This document shows positions 45,945 to 57,304 of a stretch of 64,000 nucleotides of DNA, piece by piece. The notes beneath the pieces were generated by a model. It saw only the letters and a list, made by a program, of their open reading frames with translations. It was not told the DNA's origin and did no database searches. Source of the DNA: Diorhabda sublineata (lineage: Eukaryota > Arthropoda > Insecta > Coleoptera > Chrysomelidae); the NCBI RefSeq assembly GCF_026230105.1, contig NC_079477.1, positions 253,001 through 317,000 of the forward strand, in the 5' to 3' direction. The position numbers and the translations under genes are program-made. Every line of letters begins with the position of its first letter. Position 1 is the first letter of the stretch.

Positions 45945-46357
45945 TCGGAAAACCTCATTGGATTCCACTAAGCTTCGCACAATAAAAATATATAAAAAAT
46001 ATAGACGAAAAATGAAAAAAAGAGAAAACTTATGAAAATTCCTTTGAACCAGGTCATCTGTATCGACAGATTTGCGTCCTACGGCCATCTTTTGACACCA
46101 TTCACGCAAAACACTATCACATGAAGTTTTCCCCACATTTTCCGATCGATTTCTGTAGCACCACGACCTTCATCCTGTAAAAAACGATTCACACTTTGCA
46201 ATTCACACTTGGCGGGAGCATTAATAATGGCGGACGTGTTTACGTGGTTTTAGCACAACGCCGACTGACGCTCGAATATCAACAATGGCGGAGTGGTTTC
46301 TTCTACCCGCGTAGCGTCTGCACGGGGCGATCGGAGGTTGAAAAAAAACAGCCCTCG
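45945..46357 (-). mobile_element. 5' end of a mariner-type element (GVQW3-like lineage)
   Basis: The minus-strand end at 46357 reads ctacgagggctgtttttttt, a plausible terminal repeat. A leader with caatggcgg-type strings follows. Then comes KCELQSVNRFLQDEGRGATE with IDRKMWG, and in a shifted frame SCDSVLREWCQKMAVGRKSV then DTDDLVQR. These match the N-terminal DNA-binding half of a mariner-type transposase lineage widespread in animals (xCEIRSVIRFLxAKGxxAAEIHRxL...MSDSxVRxWCRxF...DDLVxxV). The linker is shortened and the catalytic half is missing. Confidence 0.7.
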
Positions 46358-46364
46358 TAGATTC

Positions 46365-47550
46365 TAGTATATTCAAGAAGAACGTGCCTACAAAAGAAAC
46401 AATACGACTTACTTTTTATTGTAAAATGGAAGTCGACATTTGAATTCGAAAGTTTTTAACCAACAAAAAACTACTGATCAAAATATGAAATGAGACTAGC
46501 AGTGATACTTTCCAAAAATGAAATACATTACGTCAAATCGTTAAAGATAATCTGAAAAAGTAGGTAGGTAGGGATTGTTTTTATTGGCTGTAACGTTGAT
46601 ATGTAGCAAATTATTTGGATAACACTTTGTTTATAAACATTTAAATAACCTCTAAACTTTATTTATAGAGTAGACGGTATTTATTTAGTTAAATTCAATT
46701 GTATAATAAACAATCATATTGTGAGGTTAATTTTTCGATAAATGAGTTTAATTTAATTCACTCCATAATAATAGACGATTAAAATCAATATTGTCTGATT
46801 ATTTATAATTCAGATTATCGATAACGTTTAACTCGTCCATTCGACATTAATTAAATATATAAAGTTAATTATCAACTTCTAATAATATCATATAATTGCT
46901 ATTTGACATGATATTTGAAACAGCAGTTCAATATGGTAACATTACATGCACAAAACGGTGAGTTGAAGTGATTTTTTCACATTTACATCTACACTAAACT
47001 ATTCACTAATTTACTGGTTCACTTTTCACTATGCCGATGTCAAATTATTTACCGACTTCGTCACGGTTTATATATTATCTCAAATTGCAGAATATTCAAT
47101 TATTCTCTTTCTTAGAAATCGTTTTTATGAAAATTGTCACGAAAACAATATAAATTAGTGACGAACGATCAAACTGACCTTCTAAGAAATACAAAAAGTT
47201 ACCGGGCGCAACCACCAAATTTTCGATTAACATATCAGAACAGGATCGGATTCACGATAGCAAGACTTCTTTGTTGCCAAATGTCTTTAAATTTAAATAA
47301 TTCATTAATCTTGTTCGCTAGGAAAGAAAGGAAATAATCTTTTAGATATTTGCACATGGAAAACTGATGGCTGGTCATTAATTTGTTTCTTGGTTACATT
47401 TTCGTCAAATTCGATCAAAATTTTTATTTGTTGTTGTTGTTTCAACAAATTGGTTTTCATCTGACTCTATGTCTTTTTATTATTGAATATACATTTCATG
47501 ATGATATTTAGTTATATTTTGCGAATGATATTAACGAATATTCCATGTTT
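46365..47550. other. AT-rich gap, likely intron
   Basis: No gene or repeat recognised. It lies directly upstream of the candidate internal exon at 47559. Confidence 0.4.
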
Positions 47551-47558
47551 TATTGCAG

Positions 47559-47607
47559 GTAAGCGATTTTAAATTATCGGACATCATCAGAGACACATCG
47601 GAAACGG
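47559..47607 (+). CDS. Candidate 49-nt internal exon with recursive-splice signature
   Basis: The acceptor ttccatgttttattgcag is followed by 49 bases and a GTGAGT donor. Only one frame is open; it reads VSDFKLSDIIRDTSETG, entering in phase 0 and leaving in phase 1. The other two frames hit TAA at once or after three codons. The first six exon bases are GTAAGC, a good donor by themselves, so acceptor and donor meet as CAG/GTAAGC. This is the layout of a recursive splice site followed by an RS-exon in a long intron. A normal microexon is the simpler alternative. The protein is not recognised, and no flanking exon is identified in the window. Confidence 0.55.
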
Positions 47608-47614
47608 GTGAGTC

Positions 47615-50600
47615 ATAACTTTTAAAATTTAAATGTATATAATCCAATTTTAACAATTTGTTAAGCTTTATCATCATTTCAGTCACATAAATCACAATTA
47701 GGTTGCGCGACGTTTTTTTTTTATGCGAAAGGGGTTGTAGATAATTGGAATTAACGGAGGATTAGCAAATAAGTCTGTAGCTTTGGAATTTATTATTATG
47801 TTTCGTACAGTTACTCTACCTATTTTTTTATGAATGCTTTACAAGCACCTGTGTTTTCATTTTATGAATCGTTGTTTTACTTTTGTTGTTTTCTCGTTAA
47901 TACCATTAGATAACGTTGAAACTTTTCATCTAATCACGGTAATCTTATACTGGATATAATAAATTGAAAAATCGTCCGATTTCGATGAATTTTTTCAAAA
48001 AATATTCGTTTTTACGGCGGATTTATGAAAAAAAATATGGGAAATAACTCACATGGAGATTTCACATAGTTTTATGACTTTAAATGTGATTATAAACGCA
48101 CTTCTTCACATATAATCGTTCATAACTTTTTTACAAACGTAATGTACACACAAAAAAAAACGAATATTTTGTTTGTTTATTCATTTTTTATCTAACTCCA
48201 GATTTCATATGGTTCTTTTGATCATAAATGTTATCTAAAACGCTCTAGAAAATCGAAAAATCATCCGATTTCTTTTCGAATTTGACTCTATTCAAGATTT
48301 TCAAAGAGGTCTAAACATCAGCTGTAGATAGTTCATTCAGTAGAAGATGAAGAGGTAAATGTACATCTAAGGCTTGGACAAGAACTCTTGGAAGTTGTGA
48401 GACTTTTAATCAGCTTACTTTGAACTATCATTGTGCCAACTTTCAAAGTTTTAAAACATAATTAACGATAATTTATTCAATAAACCATCTTCATTCTTCG
48501 TAAAACAATTTTGATAGTTGTTGTTAACTTTTAGATAACGTCCTGTACATATTGTTTTGTTATAAGCCAACTTATATTTTAACACGTTGACTGCCAAGAC
48601 AGATTTATGTGAAAACATATTTCACTTGAAGATTTTATATGATTTTAAATGCTAATTAACTGTCAATCTTATTAAGATACCATTTTTTAATGGTAAAAAT
48701 TTTTAATTTTTCAATAACTTACACTTGTTTACAAAAAATGATTTTAAGAATATTTTTGTTCATATAATTTTAATGATTACTTAATAAAAATCAATTGGTA
48801 TTATTTTTAATTGTAAAAACATGATAAATCAACATTTTTGTATGAATTTTTCTTCAATTTGTTCGTTTTTTTTTATGTAGATTATGAAAAAAAAATTTAC
48901 CAACATTATTTTTTTATTTGGAAAAAAGTTATCAACAATTATACGTATATGAGTACATATTCATAAACATTTAAAAAATTTTTACAATTTGTGGACAAAA
49001 AGTAAATAACAAACATAAAAATAACTAAATTATAACTAAATTAAATAAAATAAAATAAAACTCGAACTCAATAACTAAGAAACGAGGGGTGGTATTATAA
49101 AATTTTTTACTTCAAGTTTCTGAACACTGAATTTACCGCAAATATTTTCAGTGCTGTGTTTCTAGAACACTCAATATTCCATGTAATTTATTTCTGCGGC
49201 AGATCTGAGAGAAATGCTTGATACAATCGAAAGAACACCTCGAAAATTACATCGGATGCATCGGCCGAGGATATTCGAGTATATTGGATTGCATCAGGTG
49301 TATCATCCGAATAGGCTACGAAAACAGCTACAAAAGTAAAACGTACAAATAAAGAGGAAACGAATGAATCCGTTTCTATTATTGCTCTTTCCAACTCAAT
49401 TTAAAATATTGTTACAAGTTAATAAAGCCGAAGTTAGCTCTGCGGGTTTCGAACGTTTATAAATTTTGCGAAACTCCAGCGCTGCAACACTCACAAATTA
49501 AACTTGTTTTTACCAGTACAGGACCCAAACCATATCAAATTACATATTGATAACTTATCGTGCTGATTGTTCGATATTATTCTGTAATTCTTTTCATAAT
49601 TTGTTACGAAAATAACTATCACCATCTCCAATTAGGTTTCTAAGCATTTGGCGACATGTAAAATTTAGAATTTACCAGCTGTGATTAGCATTTTCGAAAA
49701 GGTGGCTAATCGCTAATAGAAAAAAAATATTTCTGAAGAATATGCTGCTTGGTTTATTACCTATTGACTATTTGCCTGTTGGAACACCATCAACTTCTTC
49801 CGAAGTAACGAGAGAACCAAAAGAAGAAAAACCAAATCTGTTAAAGAAGAATCGAGCGCCTCAGAGTTGATTTTCGTAACTGATGGGAGTCGTAGCTTTA
49901 AGAACAAATAAAAAATTTGGATACATCGATACTGATTACAGAAGTTATTAATCTTATGCCAAAGAGAACCTTCAGTTTGGAAAAATCGTGACAAAACTGG
50001 TTATAATGATTTTTTAGTCAGATACAATGCACAAAATATTAAATTATTGATCACGTGTGATTTCTTTTGCAATTTTTTCTATCCGAAGGAACAAAATAAT
50101 TTAGAAATAAACATTGAAAACCATAGAAAATCGTCAAAGCAATTTACCGATGCAGATCTTTTTAGTAGTTAGTACTAGCTTAAGGAAACTACCACAAGAA
50201 CAACAACACACCATCACCGGAGTTTCTAACACCATCTGATGATATTTGAGTCAATTATGTTCTCTTTGAAAGAAGAAATCACAACCAAATTCATCGAGCC
50301 CATTGTGCATTAGTCCGATTCTGCAGCCTCTTTCGCTGTTTAGCTGCTTCCTACTGAGAAAAAGTTTTCCAATCAAACTTTTTATTTTACGAAGTTTCTT
50401 TTGGAATATATATGCACTCATACAACTACTGTGAAGCTTGTTGAAAATCTATTTTCTGATCTATAACTATAGAGAACGTTCAGTATTTCAAAAGAATTTG
50501 AAACAAAATAGTTTGTAAATTAATATTTCTTTATTAGAAATCATCGTGTTATTTTTTGTATACAATAAAAATTAATCGTGTTAAAGCTAGTTCTAAAGCT

Positions 50601-50725
50601 GGATTAAATATTAAAGTTACTACAATAACGGCTCAAAATCCTCAAAAACAGAACATTTGTTATAAAAAAAAGGTAACGAAAAATCTAACAAAAATAATTT
50701 TTTTTCACTCAAACACGTTCCTGGA
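47615..50725. other. Long AT-rich gap, probably intronic
   Basis: No gene firmly supported. Two small coding-like patches are noted. At 48352-48440 a frame reads EDEEVNVHLRLGQELLEVVR then LLISLL and a stop. At 49190-49340 both strands are open, the plus frame reading LREMLDTIERTPRKLHRMHR and more. Neither is claimed as an exon. Confidence 0.3.
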
Positions 50726-50729
50726 AAAG

Positions 50730-51640
50730 TGTTTTCTTCATTACTTTAATATGAAGAAAAATGCTGCCGAAAGTCATCGTATTTTGGTGGAAGTTTATGG
50801 TGAACATGCTCCAAATGAGCGAACGTGCCAAAAGTGGTTTGCACAATTTAAAAGTGATTATTTTGGCTTGGAAGACTATGAACGTCCAATAAAAGTTCGA
50901 AGATGAAGAACTGGAAGCATTACTCGATGAAGATTGTTGCCAAACGCAAGAATAACTCGCAGAACATTTGGGTGTCACTTAAGCAGCCATTTCAAAACGT
51001 TTAAAACCAGCTGAACATAATCAAAAGCAAGGAAATGAATTCACGTCGAGAGACGTCGAAAGGCGGTTTTGTATGTCCGAAATGCTGCTGGAACGCCATA
51101 TTTTTGCATGTTATTGGTGATGAAACCTGGATACATTACGACAGCCCCGAGCGCAAGAAATCATATGTCAAATCCGGCCAATTCAACGACAAAGCCAAAT
51201 ATCCATGGCGCGAAGGTAATGGTGGGATCAGAAGGATGTACTGTATTATGAGCTGCTAAATCCGGGTGGAACGATCAATGGTGAACGCCACCAAACACAA
51301 TTAATCCGTTTGAAGAGAGCAGTAGTCAAAAAACGCCCAGAATATGCGACCAGACATCTCTCGGTCCCACATTGTTATTCCGGTTAAGAACTATTAGGAA
51401 AACAGTGGATGGGAAGTTATACCTCATCCGTCTTGTAGCCCAGAACTTGCCCCTTCTAACTACCATTTTTTCCGGTCGATTCACTGGAATACGGTTCACA
51501 TCAGAGCAAGACATCGAAAATTGGTTCGATTCATTCTTGGTTGCCAAGCCGGCGCATTTCTTTTGTCAGAAAGATGGTAAAAGGTCATAGCTTCAGATGG
51601 GCAATACTTTTGTACATGTTTTTCTTAAATAAACGTTCAA
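50730..51640 (+). pseudogene. Mos1-like mariner transposase pseudogene
   Basis: The frame starting at the Met near 50751 reads MKKNAAESHRILVEVYGEHA then PNERTCQKWFAQFKS. This is the Mos1-type N-terminus. After a frameshift come YVRNAAG, then GDETWIHYDSPERKKSYVKS with the first catalytic Asp intact, then KPNIHGAKVMVG. The second Asp block is degraded: RPEYATRHLSVPHCYSG stands where the HDNARPH motif is expected. The third block reads WEVIPHPSCSPELAPSNYHF, with the catalytic Asp changed to Asn. Finally, SEQDIENWFDSFLVAKPAHF matches the C-terminus. It is nearly full length but has several frameshifts and two damaged catalytic sites. Intact relatives have about 345 residues. Confidence 0.9.
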
Positions 51641-51772
51641 ATTTTGAAAAAAAAACCCGCATGAATCAAATTGTAGACCACAATAAATTGAAAATAAGAT
51701 TCTATAAAATATAAAAATAATAATCTCTAAACAGACTACGAGTTATATCAGTCCGCACAAATAATCAAACTA

Positions 51773-51798
51773 CACTGCTCAAAATAATTATTAGAACA
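51773..51798 (+). repeat. Tc1-type terminal repeat relic
   Basis: The string cactgctcaaaataattatt resembles the terminal repeats of Tc1-like elements. No transposase lies within reach; a solo end. Confidence 0.3.
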
Positions 51799-51825
51799 TA
51801 TTTGTGAGCATTGTAAATAATATTT

Positions 51826-51858
51826 AGACTGTGCTCTGGCATAGCACATACACAGTCT
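51826..51858. other. Short perfect hairpin
   Basis: AGACTGTG at the left pairs with CACAGTCT at the right, and inside it TGTGCT pairs with AGCACA in an overlapping register. It may form a small stem-loop. Function unknown; too short for a normal microRNA precursor. Confidence 0.35.
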
Positions 51859-51859
51859 G

Positions 51860-53225
51860 ATTAAAATTAAAAATATGCGCCGTTGGTATTCTATCTGATG
51901 AAACTGGTTGTATTCTACAGGAAGGTAATCAGGAAATGTCGCAACATGAAATAAACGAGTGAACATTTTTCATTTCAATCAGAGGCATGATCGTTGAAAA
52001 ACTCGTGGCGAAACTGTAATGAAACACGACAACGAAATGCGAACGAAACAACTTGATTTCGAAATTTCCTTCCTTCGGAACCGTGTGTAACTTTAACAAT
52101 TATTCCGACGACAAATACTATTAAGAATCATAATTGGTTGCATGACAAAAAACTATAAGGCCGACGCCTATATACATATATATATATATATATACAGAAT
52201 TTTAAATTGAAAAAGTTTTTAAACGAACACACGACGGATTTTCGCAATATAATTTTTTAATCGAAAACGAAAATCTCTCACAATCAATTATATATAAATA
52301 TATAAGCGTTTTCGTCGTGGGAATGTGGCTAAATTAAACACCAAAGTGTACTAAATCTAATATATTCCGAGCTTGGGAAAGCTGGTATAAGAAAAAAAAT
52401 ATATAACGAATAAAATAGAAATAAAAATTTGCTAATTGGCACCATTTAGGCAGATCGAGGCCTTGGAATCAACCAAAAAAAGGGGTGATTCGTTGCGTGG
52501 AGCCGGATCATTTCTTACCAATAAACGAATAACCACCCTATCTTTATAATGTCTTCAAAGTGGGAATCGAAACGTCGAGAATTTTCAAAATTCCAACGCG
52601 GTTCAATCCAAGAACCTAATTCTTCCGTTTATGGTCGTGATTTCAAATATTTCCACTATCTTTCTGATGACTTCTTCGAACTGGTGCCGTTATTATATTT
52701 TGCGCACTTCACTGTTCGTTTTTTAGGTAAAAAAGTGCTGCAACAGCAAACAAAAATTGCATTTAAACGCGAACGAACCACCTCTCCCAACTAACGAATC
52801 AGAATAATATAATTTCTTACCCTTCTCTTATTCGATGTTTTCCCCCGTTATAACGAGTGGGGTACTAACGTACGTACTCGAGAGACGGTGTGTGGTGGTC
52901 AAACGCAGCTCATCTGCGTTCGAGAATCAATTTAGAGAACTCCGGAGCAACCGCCGCTGCCGTATATTCAAGGGGAAACGTTACTTAATTAAAGCTATCA
53001 ACGTAAAGAGATTCGTTTTTGAGAATTGGTAGAGAAATGTACAGAAATATATAATCAAACAATTTTTCTAATACTAATTGTTTGTATTAGATTTGGAAAC
53101 GTTTGTTTTTTTCCATTTTGGTTGTCTAAAAAATTTGTAATATAACTCACTTTGTATGATCACGGTATATGATAAAATCGTCGTTCCTCTTTCGATTTTT
53201 TTGTTTAACAACGTTGCAATTCCAA
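51860..53225. other. Gap with GC-richer patches at 52430-52540 and 52830-53000
   Basis: No gene firmly supported. The 52830-53000 patch (cccccgttataacgagtggg; aacgtacgtactcgagagac; caaccgccgctgccgtatat) holds a 65-codon plus frame of unknown type (MFSPVITSGVLTYVLERRCV...) and a cgcag...ctgcg stem. It could be a conserved element. A (TA)n tract lies at 52168-52195. Confidence 0.3.
52168..52195. repeat. (TA)n microsatellite
   Basis: Run of about ten TA units with one CA interruption. Confidence 0.9.
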
Positions 53226-53228
53226 AAA

Positions 53229-53738
53229 TATACAGAGTGTCCCACGACAAAATAAAACTAACTGTATATGGCAAAATACTTATAATAAAATCATGAAAAT
53301 TTCTATATTTAGGTTTTCGGATACGATCTTTTCAAGTAAAATATTTTCAAAGATGGTCGACCTCCGGTTCTACCGGAAATCGATTGTAACTTTGTTATTT
53401 TAAATAGAACACCCTGTATATTAATACATTTGACATTTACGTAAAATTTTAGTATACTTTTGTCTAACCACTTTTTTCCAAAAATGCATACTTTTTGAGT
53501 AATTAATTTTTTTGTAACTGTTGCATACCCTTATAAATTATTTTTTTACGAAAATACCCTTAAAGATCTGGAAATGATTTCTGTTCATTTGCTTTTAGCA
53601 AAGTTAAACTTATTTAAATAAATGTTGAAAAATGTTTCATTCTATACAGAGTGTGTGAAAAAAGTGTTCAAAGTTTAACTTCATAAATATCAAATTTCTT
53701 TGTTTTTTCAAATAGAATCACCTTGTTTTTAGTGTCAG
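53229..53738 (+). mobile_element. One-armed copy of the foldback family
   Basis: Starts tatacagagtgtcccacgac and follows the left arm of the element at 34640 block by block: taactttgttattttaaata, acaccctgtatattaataca, ttataaattatttttttacg, acagagtgtgtgaaaaaagt, and aacttcataaatatcaaatt. It contains an extra segment near 53275-53375 and stops near the caatagaatcacc block. The right arm is absent. Confidence 0.85.
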
Positions 53739-53744
53739 ACTTGT

Positions 53745-54350
53745 TTTATCAGGTTTATGTTGTAATGAAATAGAGGGAAATTTGTGGTATTTATCTCGGC
53801 TTGTTCATAGAAAGGTTAAATATTTCACATCGCATAATCTTTTCTTCGGCAACAAAAGAAAACAATCAACAGAAATATCTAACCAACTAAAGAAATAATC
53901 GCATTCTTCGAACTTTCCTTTATCACCCACTAGATCACGTTAGTGTCGCATATGCTTCATTCACCCCTTGTGAAAGTTTTAGTATCTTTCTAGGTGAAAC
54001 TTTGCTAATGACCAGTTTTCTGAAACGTATATGGGCGTTAAAGTGTATAAAAAGATCGTAATTCACAGATTAACGACAAAACTTTCGGGTCAAACTCCTC
54101 GAGTTCATTTGATGAGATCTTGTCTTCTTTTTCTCTTAGTGCAATATTCTCAAGTTAATTACCTTTTGAATTAATTAAAATTTACTATCTATAAAAGGAA
54201 TCTAGTTAAAACTAGATAAATATTTTCAGTATAGTCCATAAAATTACCAGTTTATATCACACCAACTAAGGGCAATGACAATCACATATTCTAAAAAAAA
54301 AATGGAAATAGAATTTTTTAGGGTATAAATTTTTGTCCGAAATATTAATT
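53745..54350. other. AT-rich gap, no gene recognised
   Basis: No supported gene or repeat. Confidence 0.4.
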
Positions 54351-54355
54351 CTTAC

Positions 54356-54403
54356 CTGTTACTTGCTTAATTGCTTCAATTGTCGCGTTTCTAGTAGTAA
54401 GAT
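54356..54403 (-). CDS. Candidate 48-nt internal exon
   Basis: On the minus strand an acceptor (ttattgtactaccaag) is followed by 48 bases ending AACAG and a GTAAGAAT donor. One frame is open throughout and reads LTTRNATIEAIKQVT, entering with two bases and leaving with one. The donor is strong; the acceptor is only fair, and a second AG nine bases further in is possible. The protein is not recognised. Minus-strand open frames just upstream (54899-54466, such as SLRDLTLKEILFYDHHQG) have protein-like composition but no clear splice sites. Confidence 0.35.
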
Positions 54404-54409
54404 CTTGGT

Positions 54410-56470
54410 AGTACAATAAAATAATTCAAAATAACGAAAATTCTTGAAAATCCAATAAAATGTCTTTAGTAATCATGATTTAGACAATCTACCGAATCTT
54501 TACTTTCCAAACTCTTATTAACAAAATAAAATTGATTGTCCAGAATTGCTAGGTCCTTTAATATTACATATGAGGGCTCGATAGAGGCCGGTGTCAACTG
54601 AGTTTCACGAAACTTGTATTTGGATCGCGAATAACTCTTCCGAAAACTTCGCGGAATCAAAATTTTGATTCTTTACGCCTTCCCGTAATACTTGACCAAC
54701 CGAAATGCTGAATTCATATTTTGGAACGCGACCAGAACCAACTTTTGTCTTCCAGATCCCATTTTCTAACATTGATCTTTTGGTAAATTACCTGGTTGGG
54801 AACTAATCCAACGCAAACAAATATACCTTGATGATGATCATAGAAAAGAATCTCTTTCAGTGTTAGATCTCGGAGAGATGATCCAACCAATACATTCAAT
54901 ATTAAAGCTGAGTTGTAGTAAAAAATAATGTGTATTATAGAATAGAATTTGGTTAGTTGTAGTTAGACTTATTGATAATTGTCAACTCAACTTGAACTAT
55001 CTGCGATTTTACATTTTAATTTAATCTAATTATACACAGTTTGATAGAGGAATGAATTTTCTTTAGCATCTATGCAATATCCGATAAAATCTTATTATAA
55101 ATACAATAGAAAGTTGTATTAATTGTATCATAAGAACGAACGTTCGCGTTGATAGAAAATCTCTATGTGGACTCGCAAATAGTTTCCAAAACATATACAA
55201 TGTTTATCTACTATACAAACTAACGTTAGTTTCGGTTATGGACATTAACTTAGGCATATCTATCCTATGTTTGCTTTAGCCACTTTGGTAATCTGCTTAT
55301 GAATGGACTTGTTCAAATTGTATTCGTGCTGCGAGAGCATCTCAGTATCGCGAATCTAACCGCAACGGAAATCCATTGTATTCTCGGTTGAAACGACTTT
55401 TTGTACCGTATCATTCCAGAAATTCAATTGGAAAAGGCGAAAATATTCATTAATATTGCGCAGACCTCGTACATTAATTATCAGTTCGGAAAAGAGTAAA
55501 AGATAAGTAGAAAACTGAATAATAAATAATTGTGATTTGCTTGATGAAAAAATGAAGTTGATACACATCTTTTACTAACAAAATTGTATCGAAATTTCAT
55601 ACAAATTTGTTTCTGTGGCTGGTACAATCTCCACGTTCAACATTCTCAATACCCATACAAGTAACGGTCGTAGACGATGCTTGAAAATAACAATTCTAGA
55701 CTCTACTACGATAGATTCATTATAAACGATAGACAGGTAGTGTGGTAGTTGATGGAAGGTTCCCATTTTTACATAGAAGACTAGCACTGCATCTATCTAG
55801 TAACTCAGCGGTTCTTTTATTAATTTTTTCCTTGTTCAGACCCATTTAAATAAAGTTTTGGATTCCTCACAGGTACAGAGATTTAATGATCAGTATTCAC
55901 CTCGAATAATTGGTTAATTTTGTAATGGAAAACTATTTCGTTTATTAATCCAACCCACTTCGATCTCTTTGCTTGATTTTCGTTGAATAAAGTCATTCTA
56001 CAAAATCTAGTAATCAACTTAAATCTCCACAAACTTTGTTTTATCCTTCCTCTTTCTGTTTCCGAGTTAATGCGAAGGAAACTTTTCTCGCAATCCTTCA
56101 TAATATCCTCGCAACATTTCAAAAGTAAGTTCGAATAATTTACCTACTTAATAATTTGAGTCCCATCGAGATTATTTGTAATAAGAAAAATAACTATGTA
56201 CTGTATAGTAGTTTCCTTTGTATGTAAATGACCGAATGACCAAATCGTATTAAAGGACACTCCGGCTCAATATGCGATATCCAGTTAATTAATCGATTTT
56301 AGTTCCAATCAATTACTGTAATTTGGTGGCAGTAAATGTACCCTGTTTCTCTTGGTGCTTTCCAAAATCGAACGAAACATAATACATGCATGGGTATCAT
56401 GAAATTTTAACTGAAATTTTTTGTTTTAGTAGACAAAATTCACACGATAATGTGGAAATCTGTATCTTGA
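54410..56470. other. Gap with unassigned protein-like minus-strand frames
   Basis: Minus-strand frames at 54899-54714 (MNVLVGSSLRDLTLKEILFY...) and 54660-54466 (...RETQLTPASIEPSYVILKDL...) lie next to each other and look less random than the rest, possibly one decayed gene. A 79-codon minus frame at 56122-55883 is also unassigned. No family recognised. Confidence 0.25.
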
Positions 56471-56478
56471 TTTAGGAT

Positions 56479-56661
56479 TTAGGTTGCGTGGTCCTTGACA
56501 AGGCCCCGCAGGAAGAAATCGCAGAGTGACAGATCCCATGAAAGCCTATCCATTCTACCAAACGAACACACCCCGGGAAAGTTTAATTCTTCTTCAATGA
56601 AGACGTGAGGATTCTGGTACGTGTCGTTTGACTGCTTAACTAATACCAACGCAACTTCCAT
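56479..56661 (-). pseudogene. Mariner/Tc1-type DDE transposase C-terminal fragment
   Basis: The minus-strand frame reads NPHVFIEEELNFPGVCSFGR, then MDRLSWDLSLCDFFLRGLVK and DHAT. This fits the block PPHxxxxVREFLNExFPGRWI, GRxGPxxWPPRSPDLTPLDF, FLWGxVKDxVY of a common insect DDE transposase family. The third catalytic Asp is kept (LCDFF). The same family is seen at 15346. Only about 50 codons are recognisable. Confidence 0.62.
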
Positions 56662-56669
56662 ATTTTCGT

Positions 56670-57295
56670 TAGTTGTTACAGATACCAGTGATCCAGGCGT
56701 CGGGCGTCGGCAACAGAGCCCGTTTTTAAGAATTTCTAGTGGTGTTGGACGATTTAGTAGCGGGAAATAATTGAAATTCTATAAACATAACTTAGTTACG
56801 TAAAAACTTTTTCTTAAAGCTTGAACTTGTATCGGTTATTCAAGACTTATGAACTTTCAGTTAAATTTCGTCATTTATCAATATATAATTAGTAGGAAAA
56901 TTATGATGTTCTATTCTGATGTATACGATATAGTGTGTCAACTGTGAAGTTTGTGAGTTTCCTCTTTATCCTACTTTACAAAAATCCAATCATATACCTA
57001 GCGAATTTCAATAATTCATCAATAGGAATAATACGATATTAATTTCCTTTCTATTCCCTGATAGGAGTTTCTGGGCGAATTTCCCTTTCATTTGGAATTG
57101 ATAAGCTATCGTTAGAGTTGCGGTTGAGCGGCTCCCTTGGCATATTGATTGCCGATTTCAGTGACAGAACCTCACAAAACCGTGTTAGAAATAGAAAAAC
57201 TCAACACTACACAAAAATAAACGTCCACAAGTTTCTTTTTATTCAAATTAGATCAGTAGGTATTAGAATAAATAAATAATTTCGTGTATCTCAGT
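56670..57295. other. Gap, no gene recognised
   Basis: A few GC-richer phrases (ggcgtcgggcgtcggcaaca near 56697; gcggttgagcggctcccttg near 57120) without coding support. Confidence 0.35.
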
Positions 57296-57304
57296 TAAAT
57301 GAAC

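Noticed and set aside
52585..52605. ggttcaatcc as a tRNA B box
   Set aside because: One base short of the consensus and no A box or cloverleaf around it.
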